Assembly: GCF_037977055.1 (NCBI RefSeq)
Contig: NZ_CP150274.1
Coordinates: 5,890,001 to 5,954,000, forward strand
Length of the DNA stretch: 64,000 nucleotides
From: Paenibacillus sp. FSL K6-1096
GTDB lineage: Bacteria; Bacillota; Bacilli; Paenibacillales; Paenibacillaceae
Direction: 5' to 3'
The notes beneath the pieces were generated by a model. That model saw only the letters and a list, made by a program, of their open reading frames with translations. It did no database searches and was not told the DNA's origin. Both the position numbers and the translations under genes were made by a program. The first letter of the stretch is position 1. Every line of letters begins with the position of its first letter. Below, in pieces: positions 18,081-25,954 of the stretch.

Positions 18081-18134
18081 GACGTCAATCCTGTGTCATT
18101 CGACTTTAATTTACAGCAAAAACAGCCGCTAACA

Positions 18135-18163
18135 TTGATTTTGTCTTCAATTTGCAGTAATAT
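18135..18163 (+). promoter_or_regulatory. Candidate sigma-A promoter of pyk
   Basis: TTGATT (18135-18140), a 17-bp spacer and TAATAT (18158-18163). It implies a leader of about 125 nt before pyk. Confidence 0.5.
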
Positions 18164-18294
18164 TCATAAGGGCGCAACTGAACGTTGCATGTGATTGCAT
18201 GTGATAAAGTTCCTATACAGAGAGCGATCCTTATAGTAGATTTTGTAGTTGGAAAAAGCGAGACAGAGAGAACGAAAAAACGGAGGAAAACCTA

Positions 18295-19719
18295 ATGCGG
18301 AAAAGTAAAATTGTATGTACGATCGGACCTGCTAGTGAATCGTTGGAGAATATTAAAAAATTGATTTTGGCTGGTATGAATGTAGCCCGTCTGAACTTCT
18401 CCCACGGCGATTTCGATGAGCACGGCGCGCGGATTAACACCATCCGTCAAGCGTCCAAGGAGCTTGGCAAGACCGTTGCCATCCTGCTCGACACCAAGGG
18501 ACCTGAGATTCGTACAGGCAAGCTGGAAGTAGAACCGATTGAACTGGTTCAGGACGAGTATCTGACCTTGACTACGGAAGAGATTCTGGGCGACCAGAAC
18601 CGTATCTCCATCACTTACGACAACCTGCCTAACGATGTTCAAGTTGGATCGACTATCCTGATCGACGATGGCCTGATCGGCCTTACCGTTGTTGACATTC
18701 AAGGCACCGAAATCAAGACCCGTATTGTTAACGGCGGAACCATCAAGAGCAAGAAGGGCGTTAACGTACCGGGCGTTTCCATCTCCCTGCCGGGGATTAC
18801 GGAAAAAGACACCAACGATATCATTTTCGGGATCGGACAGGACATCGATTTTATTGCCGCTTCCTTCGTCCGCAAAGCCAGCGACGTTCTGGAAATCCGT
18901 GATCTGCTTGCGAAGCACAACGCTTCCCACATCCAGATTATCTCCAAGATCGAGAACCAGGAAGGCGTTGACAACCTGGATGAGATCCTGGCTGTGTCCG
19001 ACGGCCTCATGGTTGCCCGCGGCGACCTTGGCGTAGAGATTCCTGCTGAAGAAGTGCCGCTGGCGCAGAAGCTGATGATCCAGAAGTGCAACATCGCCGG
19101 CAAGCCGGTAATCACAGCTACCCAGATGCTGGATTCCATGCAGCGCAACCCGCGTCCTACCCGCGCTGAAGCGAGTGACGTGGCGAACGCGATTTTTGAC
19201 GGAACCGATGCGATCATGCTGTCCGGCGAGACCGCTGCCGGGAAATATCCGGTTGAATCCGTACTGACGATGTCCCGTATTGCTGAGAAGGCGGAATCCG
19301 CCCTCAACCACCGCGAGATCTTCATGAAGCAGCAGATTGCCCAAGAAACAACTGTAACCGAAGCAATCAGCCAATCCGTAGCGATCTCTGCACTGGATCT
19401 GAATGCCAAAGCGATTATTTCTTCGACTGTAACCGGCCACACGGCACGCGTGGTTTCCAAATACCGTCCTAAATCACAGATTATTGCTGTAACCACACAG
19501 GAAAGAACCATGCGTCAACTGGCGCTGGTATGGGGCGTAACGCCTGTATTCGGCCCTGAAGCTCATTCTACTGACGAATTGCTGGAAACAGCTCTTAACG
19601 GTGGTAAAGCTTCCGGTCTCGTGAAGTCAGGCGATCTTGTAGTGATCACTGCAGGTATTCCGCTGGGCCGCTCCGGCTCCACCAACCTGGTGAAGGTAGA
19701 TACGATTCCAGCCGACTAG
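18295..19719 (+). CDS. pyk: Pyruvate kinase
   Basis: 474 residues (KSKIVCTIGPAS, MNVARLNFSHGD, DTKGPEIRTG, ATQMLDSM, MLSGETAAG are the family landmarks). It makes ATP and pyruvate from phosphoenolpyruvate and ADP. The protein ends right after the allosteric C domain (SGSTNLVKVDTIPAD) and lacks the extra C-terminal phosphohistidine-like domain that makes Bacillus and Geobacillus Pyk about 585 residues. Codon choice looks more biased (CGT, ATC, GAA) than in neighbouring genes, as expected for a highly expressed enzyme. The ribosome site is GGAGG. Confidence 0.97.
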   Translation: MRKSKIVCTIGPASESLENIKKLILAGMNVARLNFSHGDFDEHGARINTIRQASKELGKTVAILLDTKGPEIRTGKLEVEPIELVQDEYLTLTTEEILGDQNRISITYDNLPNDVQVGSTILIDDGLIGLTVVDIQGTEIKTRIVNGGTIKSKKGVNVPGVSISLPGITEKDTNDIIFGIGQDIDFIAASFVRKASDVLEIRDLLAKHNASHIQIISKIENQEGVDNLDEILAVSDGLMVARGDLGVEIPAEEVPLAQKLMIQKCNIAGKPVITATQMLDSMQRNPRPTRAEASDVANAIFDGTDAIMLSGETAAGKYPVESVLTMSRIAEKAESALNHREIFMKQQIAQETTVTEAISQSVAISALDLNAKAIISSTVTGHTARVVSKYRPKSQIIAVTTQERTMRQLALVWGVTPVFGPEAHSTDELLETALNGGKASGLVKSGDLVVITAGIPLGRSGSTNLVKVDTIPAD

Positions 19720-19756
19720 GCCCGGAAGCGTTCTGCGCAGCACTGAATATGATAAT

Positions 19757-19787
19757 AAGAGCAGTGGCTTCAGGCCGCTGCTCTTTT
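19757..19787 (+). terminator. Terminator of pyk
   Basis: AGAGCAGTGGC pairs with GCCGCTGCTCT, followed by TTTTT. Confidence 0.85.
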
Positions 19788-19858
19788 TGCGTACAACAGT
19801 TGCTATAAATGATGTGAATGTATATAGTGGACCTGAGAGTTTTGCCGCATAAGTGCAG

Positions 19859-20599
19859 TCAGGAAGTGATGCGGATCGGGCGCTTGGAATAAGGGGCAGG
19901 CCGGCTGCTGCGGCTGATCCGTGTCACTGTAAAAGCATCGCCGCAGCGCGGGAGGGAAGGCACGGCCAGCAGCTTGTTGTTCTGGACCATAATACCGCCG
20001 TCAGCGGCCTTCAGCTGCGGATTGCGGCCGTTCACCCGGCAGCAGGAGAAGCGTACCGGAGAGATATTGGCCAGCCGTGCGATATCGAAACCGATCTGAG
20101 GCGCTTCCGTGATCCATTCGGCTGAGGTCTGCGGCCCGTTGTAGCGCTGCACGGTGCGGAAGACCCAGCATTTACTGAGATTGCGCAGGGTGATGCACCA
20201 TTTACCGGAGCTAAGCTTGACAATGGATGCACGCATATGGTTGCCGGGGGAGACCGGCAGAGGAATCACCGTCTCGGAGGCGGGCAGGATCTCCCACCAG
20301 GCATAATAATGGACCTTCCCATTCACCGACTCATGGCCGGTTCCGGTCTGGATCAGGCTGCTGTTCTTGAAGCCGTCAATGCCGATCCAGGCCGAGGAAT
20401 ACGTAGCCTTGGACGTCGGTTTAATATAAGGTACAATCCAGTCGGCGGATATCCGCCTGTAGGTGCCTTTTTTGCCGGAGATGGCGTAGCCGCTCCAGTT
20501 GCTGGAGGTCCAGCCGAAGCCTGAATTGGCCGCTCTTCCTGTATTGAGCTTATCCTTCAGACAGGGCTTGCTCCTTGTTGCTCTATTGATTTGGCCCAC
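19859..20599 (-). CDS. G1 family (eqolisin-type) glutamic endopeptidase-like protein
   Basis: 246 residues. The pattern NWSGY (near 34), WIVP (54), SAWIGIDG (69-76), QTGTG (84-88), YAWWEILP (99) and AEWITEAP (160-167) matches the eqolisin beta-sandwich. By alignment with scytalidoglutamic peptidase, Q84 and E161 are the likely catalytic Gln/Glu dyad. The GTG start at 20599 has only a weak ribosome site (AAGGCGG), and no signal peptide is visible at the N terminus. Bacterial homologs are little studied. It is a single gene convergent with pyk. Confidence 0.75.
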   Translation of the reverse strand: MGQINRATRSKPCLKDKLNTGRAANSGFGWTSSNWSGYAISGKKGTYRRISADWIVPYIKPTSKATYSSAWIGIDGFKNSSLIQTGTGHESVNGKVHYYAWWEILPASETVIPLPVSPGNHMRASIVKLSSGKWCITLRNLSKCWVFRTVQRYNGPQTSAEWITEAPQIGFDIARLANISPVRFSCCRVNGRNPQLKAADGGIMVQNNKLLAVPSLPRCGDAFTVTRISRSSRPAPYSKRPIRITS

Positions 20600-20701
20600 T
20601 TGTCCACCGCCTTATTATAGGTTCTGCTCTATTTAATGCAGCTAGCGGCTATGAAGGTTGGGTATTCTGTTAAAAAGAAAGAGAGATGACTTGCAACTCC
20701 C

Positions 20702-21883
20702 ATGGAAAAAATAACAAAGCTGCGCGGGTTCTATCTGTTCCTGGGTCTGGCCGGGGGCTCCTTCGGTTCTTATCTGTCGCTGCTGCTGAAATCGAACGGG
20801 CTTGATGTCAGCCAGATCGGCGTGCTGATGGCTACGGGAACCCTGATCGCCATCTGTGTCCAGCCCTTATGGGGCATGATCTCCGACAGATATAACCAGG
20901 CGCGGCTGGTGCTTATATTGAGCGTGGCGGTTCCGGCTGTGTTGGCCGTGCTGTACCGCTCGGAGTATTTCATCGTGCTGATGCTGGTCTACACCCTGTC
21001 CACGATCTTCTCTTCTACACAGGCACCCATCGCCGATTCCTACGCTATTGTGGCGGCGAACAAGGCTGGAGCGACCTATGGCAGCATCCGTATGATGATG
21101 AGCATAGGCGCGGCGGTAGGGGCCATAGCGGGCGGACAATATGTGTCCCGGTTCTCCGTCTCGACCATCTGGCTGCCGTTCCTGCTGCTGAATGCGGTGG
21201 CGGTAGCCATTGCCCTGACACTGCCCAAGCAGGCGGAGGAGAACCGGATGATGAGCCAGTCCTTCTCGCAGGGGATCAAAAAACTGCTCGGCAACCGCAT
21301 TTTCCTGGCCTTCTTAGGCGGGAGCTTCCTGGTTAACCAGACGATGGCGGCCTTCGGCACCTATTTCGTCATCGCCTTCCAGTCGGTCGGCGGATCGACC
21401 GGCCATGCCGGGATCGCCCTGTTCCTGGCATCGATTACGAATGTGCCCTCCATGTTCTTCGCCTCCCGTGTCATCCGCCGGCTGGGCATGGAGCGGACGC
21501 TGCTGATCGGGTCGATGATCTATGTGCTGCGCTGGGGGATTCAGGTGGCCTTCCCGTATCCTTCGGTTATGATCGGCGTACAGGTGCTGCACGGCCTGTC
21601 CTTCGGCTTATTCTATATAGCGGCGGTCGAATATGTATCGAAGATCACCTCGGCGGAGATGCAGGCCACCGGGCAAAGTGTATTCAACATCGTCTTCTCC
21701 GGGCTTGCGGGCATTCTCGGCAATCTGCTGAACGGGATGCTGCTGAACCAGGGCGGGGTCGGCCTGATGAACCTGTCCTGTATGCTGAGTGCGGGCGTAG
21801 GCGCAGCGCTGCTGTTCTATGTCGCCCGGAGCTCGCGCAGCAGGCTGAAGCTGAATCAGGCCTCTGAGGGCATCGGCGCTTAA
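20702..21883 (+). CDS. MFS transporter
   Basis: 393 residues with 12 predicted membrane segments. The loop after segment 2 (PLWGMISDRYNQARLVL) is the MFS signature region, and GATYGSIRMMMSIGAAVGAI is typical of the PPP/MFS_1-like group (3-phenylpropionate transporter type). The ribosome site is weak (GAGAGATGA). Substrate cannot be read from sequence. It is transcribed alone, ahead of the thioesterase gene. Confidence 0.85.
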   Translation: MEKITKLRGFYLFLGLAGGSFGSYLSLLLKSNGLDVSQIGVLMATGTLIAICVQPLWGMISDRYNQARLVLILSVAVPAVLAVLYRSEYFIVLMLVYTLSTIFSSTQAPIADSYAIVAANKAGATYGSIRMMMSIGAAVGAIAGGQYVSRFSVSTIWLPFLLLNAVAVAIALTLPKQAEENRMMSQSFSQGIKKLLGNRIFLAFLGGSFLVNQTMAAFGTYFVIAFQSVGGSTGHAGIALFLASITNVPSMFFASRVIRRLGMERTLLIGSMIYVLRWGIQVAFPYPSVMIGVQVLHGLSFGLFYIAAVEYVSKITSAEMQATGQSVFNIVFSGLAGILGNLLNGMLLNQGGVGLMNLSCMLSAGVGAALLFYVARSSRSRLKLNQASEGIGA

Positions 21884-21932
21884 CGGCCGGATGACTGTAA
21901 CTGTATAGGCTATAATAGAAAGGGGCATGCCA

Positions 21933-22424
21933 ATGAATCCGCACAAGCCGGGATGGACCAGCCGCTGGCACAGTACATCCTTCCGTGTACGATATGAGGA
22001 GACCGATCAGATGGGCGTGGTCTATCATGCCAATTATCTGATCTGGTTCGAGAGCGGGCGCACCGAAATGTTCCGGGAGCTGGGCTTCGCCTACCGTACC
22101 CTGGAGGGCCACGGGCTGCTGCTGCCGGTCACCTCTGCAGATTTGCAATTTAAAAGCCCGGCGCGATATGATGATCTTATCACCGTGTATGCGCGGTTAA
22201 CGACCTTCACGGCGCTGAGGGTTGTCTACGAATATGAAGTCCGCCGCGGGCCGGCGGGCTGTGAAGGGCAGGACAGAGCCGCCGGCGAGCTGCTGGTCAG
22301 CGGCTCCACGAGCCATGTGTGGCTGAACAGGGAGTGGAGGCCGGTGCGGATCGACAGGGCACAGCCTGAGCTGTTTCAATCCATCGTGGCTGCGCTCGGG
22401 GAAGAAGAAGGAGGAGCAGTATGA
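21933..22424 (+). CDS. YbgC/4HBT-type acyl-CoA thioesterase
   Basis: 163 residues from ATG 21933, 7 bp after AAAGGGG (an ATG at 21927 is too close to that site). The HotDog motif RVRYEETDQMGVVYHANYLIWFESGRTEMFRELG carries the Asp of 4-hydroxybenzoyl-CoA thioesterases. It hydrolyses acyl-CoA thioesters; chain specificity is unknown. An insertion around GPAGCEGQDRAAGEL is unusual for the family. The end overlaps fxsA by ATGA. Confidence 0.85.
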   Translation: MNPHKPGWTSRWHSTSFRVRYEETDQMGVVYHANYLIWFESGRTEMFRELGFAYRTLEGHGLLLPVTSADLQFKSPARYDDLITVYARLTTFTALRVVYEYEVRRGPAGCEGQDRAAGELLVSGSTSHVWLNREWRPVRIDRAQPELFQSIVAALGEEEGGAV

Positions 22425-22819
22425 TCAGGAACAAATGGCTGTGGGCGGGGTTATTCGCCGTCCCGGCCGTGGAATTATTCGGCTTCATCTATGTCTCAAG
22501 TTTTCTGGGAGCACCCAAGACGCTGCTGATCATGCTGGCCACTTCGGTTATCGGGTTTCTAATGATGCAGTTTGAGGGCAAGAAGGTGCTGCAGGACAGC
22601 AGGACACATATGCAGGAGGGCCGGGTGCCCGGGCGGACGATGCTGGACGGCTTATGTATTTTTTTTGGCGGACTGCTGCTGATTCTGCCGGGCTTCGTGA
22701 CGGATCTGATCGGCTTCACGCTGGTGTTTCCGCTGACGCGTCCGCTGTACCGGGTCTTCCTGCTGAAATGGATCGAGAAGAAGATGAAGAACGGCACATT
22801 CACCTTCTACCGGAGGTAG
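22421..22819 (+). CDS. fxsA: FxsA family membrane protein
   Basis: 132 residues with the FxsA pattern: membrane segments WLWAGLFAVPAVELFGFIYVSSFLG, LLIMLATSVIGFLMM and a GGLLLILPGFVTDLIGFTLVFPLTRPLYR segment, then a basic C terminus. E. coli FxsA relieves F exclusion of phage T7 when overproduced; the Bacillus homolog (YtzA) has no known role. It is coupled to the thioesterase gene and ended by a strong terminator. Confidence 0.85.
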   Translation: MIRNKWLWAGLFAVPAVELFGFIYVSSFLGAPKTLLIMLATSVIGFLMMQFEGKKVLQDSRTHMQEGRVPGRTMLDGLCIFFGGLLLILPGFVTDLIGFTLVFPLTRPLYRVFLLKWIEKKMKNGTFTFYRR

Positions 22820-22825
22820 ATTGCT

Positions 22826-22867
22826 AAAAGGCGTTCAGTTGCAGGGGGCTGCAATTGAACGCCTTTT
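22826..22867. terminator. Bidirectional terminator between fxsA and ytvI
   Basis: 19-bp arms 22826-22844 and 22849-22867 (AAAAGGCGTTCA / TGAACGCCTTTT) with one wobble pair, between convergent genes. Confidence 0.85.
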
Positions 22868-22894
22868 GAATATCGGGATATGTGTTACGGCTGC

Positions 22895-24070
22895 CTAATG
22901 CAGCCTGCCGCTGAGAATATAGCTGCGCAGGGCGCGGAAGACCCCGGCGCGGGTGAAGGCATCCAGGATGACGAGCAGCACCGGGCCGAGAATCAGGCCG
23001 ATCATCCCGAGCAGCTGGAGTCCGGCGAACATGCCGATCAGCATGGCGAGCGGATCGATGCCGATGCTGCTGGCCAGCACCTTGGGCTCCAGCACCTGGC
23101 GGGTGACCAGAATGATGGCGTACAGCACCAGCAGGCCGATGGCCAGTCCGATATTCCCCGTCATGTAGGAATAGAGAGCCCAAGGCAGGAGGACGATGCC
23201 GACGCCCAAGTAAGGGATGAGGTCGACGATGCCGATGGTCAGGCCGATGGCGAAGGCCGAGCGCACGCCGAGCAGCAGCAGGCCGGCAATCACAATAACT
23301 GCGGTGACGGAGATCAGCACCAGCTGGGCGCGGAGATAGCCGAACAGCGCCTTGCGCAGATCCATCCAGATCTCCGAGACGGGTCTGAGCATCGACGCAG
23401 GGAGCAGTGACTGCAGCTTGGCAGTATGCCGGTCCCAGCCGGTGCTGAGGAAGAAGGCGGCGAGCACGATGACGATCAGAATGGTGCCAAGGCTGGGCAG
23501 CGAGGAGATCAGCTTCAGGATCATATTGAAGAATCCGGTGATCATCTGGGTCACAGCCTGGCCGACCGTCTCAGTGGTCCGGTTGATATTGCTGTCGATC
23601 GTGGCATGATATCCGGGATTATCGTGGTAAAACTGGTTGATCTGGTTAATAATATTCTGAATGCTGGCATTGCTGCTCAGCGATTGCAGCAGCCCCCGCC
23701 ATTGATCCGTATGGAGGTCGAAGGTCTGGAGCAGCCCGATCAGCTCCTTCACCAGCCGGGTAATCAGGGCGGTCAGCACCAGGGCGGTGCCCCCGATATA
23801 GAACAGCAGCGAGAGAGAGACGGCCAGCCACCCGGGCAGCTTCAGCCCCTTAAGCATCTGTACCAGCGGGTGCATCACATAAGCGAGCAGCCAGGCGAGC
23901 AGGAGAGGATACAGGAGCGGCAGCAATACATAGATGGCCAGCAGAACGGCAGCGGCGGCAAGCACGACCCATAGGCCGCGCAGCAGTCTTTTGAGTACAA
24001 GTGTATCGATCTTCAGTCCCTCCTGTTCTGGCAGATTGCCTGAATTACGGCTCGTCTTATATATATTCAT
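22895..24070 (-). CDS. ytvI: Sporulation integral membrane protein YtvI (AI-2E transporter family)
   Basis: Up to 391 residues. Multiple membrane segments (LWVVLAAAAVLLAIYVLLPLLYPLLLAWLLAYVMHPLV ... GLTIGIVDLIPYLGVGIVLLPWALY) and a central soluble loop are typical of the AI-2E/PerM family, with YtvI as the sporulation member. The ATG at 24070 has no ribosome site. A perfect AGGAGGG (24018-24024) lies 7 bp before an in-frame ATC at 24010, where homologs are expected to begin (DTLVLKRLLRGLW); the true start may be there. See findings. Known mutants affect sporulation; the transported substance is unknown. Confidence 0.85.
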   Translation of the reverse strand: MNIYKTSRNSGNLPEQEGLKIDTLVLKRLLRGLWVVLAAAAVLLAIYVLLPLLYPLLLAWLLAYVMHPLVQMLKGLKLPGWLAVSLSLLFYIGGTALVLTALITRLVKELIGLLQTFDLHTDQWRGLLQSLSSNASIQNIINQINQFYHDNPGYHATIDSNINRTTETVGQAVTQMITGFFNMILKLISSLPSLGTILIVIVLAAFFLSTGWDRHTAKLQSLLPASMLRPVSEIWMDLRKALFGYLRAQLVLISVTAVIVIAGLLLLGVRSAFAIGLTIGIVDLIPYLGVGIVLLPWALYSYMTGNIGLAIGLLVLYAIILVTRQVLEPKVLASSIGIDPLAMLIGMFAGLQLLGMIGLILGPVLLVILDAFTRAGVFRALRSYILSGRLH

Positions 24071-24165
24071 CAGGGAGGTGAAAAGACTAGCGGAGCAGGA
24101 ACATCGAGCTGGATATTGGGCTGGTTCTGCACCCGTTACCGGTTTTTACGCTTGCATTCAAGCAG

Positions 24166-24347
24166 GTAATTGTATTTCCTGCAATAGAAAATGGATTCCT
24201 GACCGTAAAATGAGATTCTAATGTATTTCATACAGTAGAATGTTGGGTTTTGGGTGGAAACTGGCCTTTGTTCAACACCCCATTGTACGGAATACAGTAG
24301 ATTCTATTTCGAGGCCTTTTTTACAGCAATCCATTGTACAAAATGCA
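24166..24347 (+). repeat. Degenerate TGTA/TACA palindromic intergenic repeats (four units)
   Basis: Four related units near 24168, 24219, 24280 and 24335 share a core such as TGTATTTCATACAGTAGAA or TGTACGGAATACAGTAGATT, with TGTA...TACA arms 5 bp apart. Spacing is about 52-61 bp. The fourth unit is interrupted by the IS4-like element, and its core (TGTACAAAATGCA) is the duplicated target. It is not related to the 51-bp family elsewhere in the window. Confidence 0.6.
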
Positions 24348-25562
24348 CGCCTGTTGATTAGCTAAATTATGGGAATGTAAGATTATTAGTCAAAAAAGTA
24401 ATCCATTCTACGGGTAATCGTTGCAGCGTAAATAAGCGGTCAAAATCGGCAAACGTTAGTTTGGCGCTCCAATGAACCACTGCATTTCCTTTGTCAAAGA
24501 GGAATTTCAATAACACATAAACCAGTAAAGCGGTATACAACTGTCCGTACACAGCATTGGGTGTGGTCCCAAATAAGGTTGGAATGTTTAAATGCTGCTT
24601 AATCCAGCGAAAAAACACTTCGATCTGCCACCGCTTCTTGTAAATTTCTGCAATCCGCTCAGCGGAGTGCCAGTGCAGATTCGTAGCAAGAATCACCGGG
24701 TTGCCTTGTGGGTCTCTTAGAATTACTACGCGAAAACGGTTCTTGGAAAGCCGTTGTCCTTTTCCTAATTGGCAGGTGAAATCTTGTTCGAGAGTTCCTG
24801 TGAAGGGTTCGCTTCGTATCCGGGCAACCGGGGACTGAAAGAGCGTGTTGTCCCGAAGCCGAATGACAAAGCATTGGTGCTGCTCCAGATACTCATCGAA
24901 TCGTTTGTGACTGCCATACGCCCGATCGGCTACGATAATAAACCGTTTGTCGATCAGCTCGGGACAGCTTTTAAAATCATGGGAATTCCCTGTGGTCTCG
25001 GTCACCTTAAAGAGCCGGCCTTCATCGGCCACCACCGACACGTGTAATTTGATTCCTGCGCGTTCGCCTTTCAGCGGAGCCCAAGGAAGCCGTTCTTTCC
25101 CGACGGTAATTTTGGTGGAATCGACGAGAAGTAAGGCTTTGGGAATCCCTAAATGTCTTCGGGTCGAGCGATTACACAGATCAATCATGAGGTTCAGCAA
25201 TTGCTTAAAAAGCTCGAAGGGAACATCTTTCGCTTTTTTGGAAAGCGTTGAATGGTCTACGGGTCTAAGGCCGCTGGAATCCATGCGTACTTCACCATCC
25301 CGATATCCCTCCCACTGCTGGAACGAAGCCTCCGCCAAGAATAAAAAGAGGTCATAGACGGTAAACTTTCTTGCTGTATCGACATATTCAAGTTCTTGAA
25401 GAAACGGTGAGAGTTTCTCTTCAGGAATCACTAATTGCAGAATGTTCGAGATTGAAGTAGACTTTTTCATGAGGTCGCCTCGTTTCGGATGTTTGTAGGG
25501 GTACAAACACTTTACCGAATGAGCGGCCTTTTTGCTACCTTTTTTTGGCTAATCAACAGGCC
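24348..25562 (-). mobile_element. IS4-like insertion sequence with 13-bp target duplication
   Basis: 1215 bp. Ends are inverted repeats (CGCCTGTTGATTAGC at left; reverse complement of the right end GGCCTGTTGATTAGC, one mismatch at the outermost base). Both flanks carry TGTACAAAATGCA (24335-24347 and 25563-25575), the target duplication, and 10-13 bp is normal for IS4 family members. One intact transposase gene fills the element. The duplication is perfect, so the insertion is probably recent. Confidence 0.9.
24367..25470 (-). CDS. IS4-like DDE transposase
   Basis: 367 residues from ATG 25470 behind GAGGCG; a TTG at 25506 is also in frame. DDE landmarks are LLVDSTKI, FIIVADRAYGSHKRF and the C1 motif region KKRWQIEVFFRWIKQHLNIPTLFGTTPNAVYGQL. 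The frame is intact over its full length, so the protein may be active. It is transcribed towards ytvI. Confidence 0.92.
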   Translation of the reverse strand: MKKSTSISNILQLVIPEEKLSPFLQELEYVDTARKFTVYDLFLFLAEASFQQWEGYRDGEVRMDSSGLRPVDHSTLSKKAKDVPFELFKQLLNLMIDLCNRSTRRHLGIPKALLLVDSTKITVGKERLPWAPLKGERAGIKLHVSVVADEGRLFKVTETTGNSHDFKSCPELIDKRFIIVADRAYGSHKRFDEYLEQHQCFVIRLRDNTLFQSPVARIRSEPFTGTLEQDFTCQLGKGQRLSKNRFRVVILRDPQGNPVILATNLHWHSAERIAEIYKKRWQIEVFFRWIKQHLNIPTLFGTTPNAVYGQLYTALLVYVLLKFLFDKGNAVVHWSAKLTFADFDRLFTLQRLPVEWITFLTNNLTFP

Positions 25563-25774
25563 TGTACAAAATGCAGTTACTATCGTTCCAGCGCCTACAT
25601 TATCCGAATGACTGCTGTGTGAATGAGACGCTGGCCCGTTAAGGTCGGGAATGGTCATATTCATAATGAAAGAAGGCTATGTAACCTGAGAGCGGGAGCA
25701 TGAAACATTTTTGCGTTCGTTTTTTTCTATCTATCTGATAAAATCATTTGATGCCTTTCAAAGCTTCCACGTTG

Positions 25775-25803
25775 TTCACATAAACGTCAAAATCCGGTAT
25801 GAT
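25775..25803 (+). promoter_or_regulatory. Candidate sigma-A promoter of citZ
   Basis: TTCACA (25775-25780), 17-bp spacer, TATGAT (25798-25803). It leaves a leader of about 145 bp in the 392-bp gap between the IS and citZ; no other gene was seen there. Confidence 0.55.
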
Positions 25804-25889
25804 GAATAAAGGTTAAACCGCAGAAACTCCGTTGCAAATCTTCAAAGTCTGTCCTGACGCCTGTTTCAGAGAGTTGAAATACGCAAAAA

Positions 25890-25903
25890 TGTAAATGTTT
25901 TCA
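25890..25903 (+). promoter_or_regulatory. Candidate CcpA-binding cre site upstream of citZ
   Basis: TGTAAATGTTTTCA fits the cre consensus TGWAANCGNTNWCA with one deviation (T for C at the centre). It lies about 90 bp downstream of the proposed promoter, where CcpA would act as a roadblock. citZ of B. subtilis is repressed by CcpA and CcpC. Confidence 0.4.
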
Positions 25904-25954
25904 TTAGGATTAAAGCAGCATTATATACCCCTGTTGGCAAAGGAGAGAGATACT

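Larger units (their letters stand above)
17921..18294 (+). other. Intergenic region between accA and pyk
   Basis: 374 bp without a gene. It holds the terminator of the acc transcript (18044-18080) and the pyk promoter (18135-18163), then an untranslated leader of about 130 bp with a repeated TTGCATGTGA element (TTGCATGTGATTGCATGTGA, near 18184). No pfkA remnant was seen. Confidence 0.6.

Noticed and set aside
18184..18294. Riboswitch in the pyk leader
   Set aside because: A TTGCATGTGA repeat is visible, but no known aptamer core and no terminator or sequestering hairpin.
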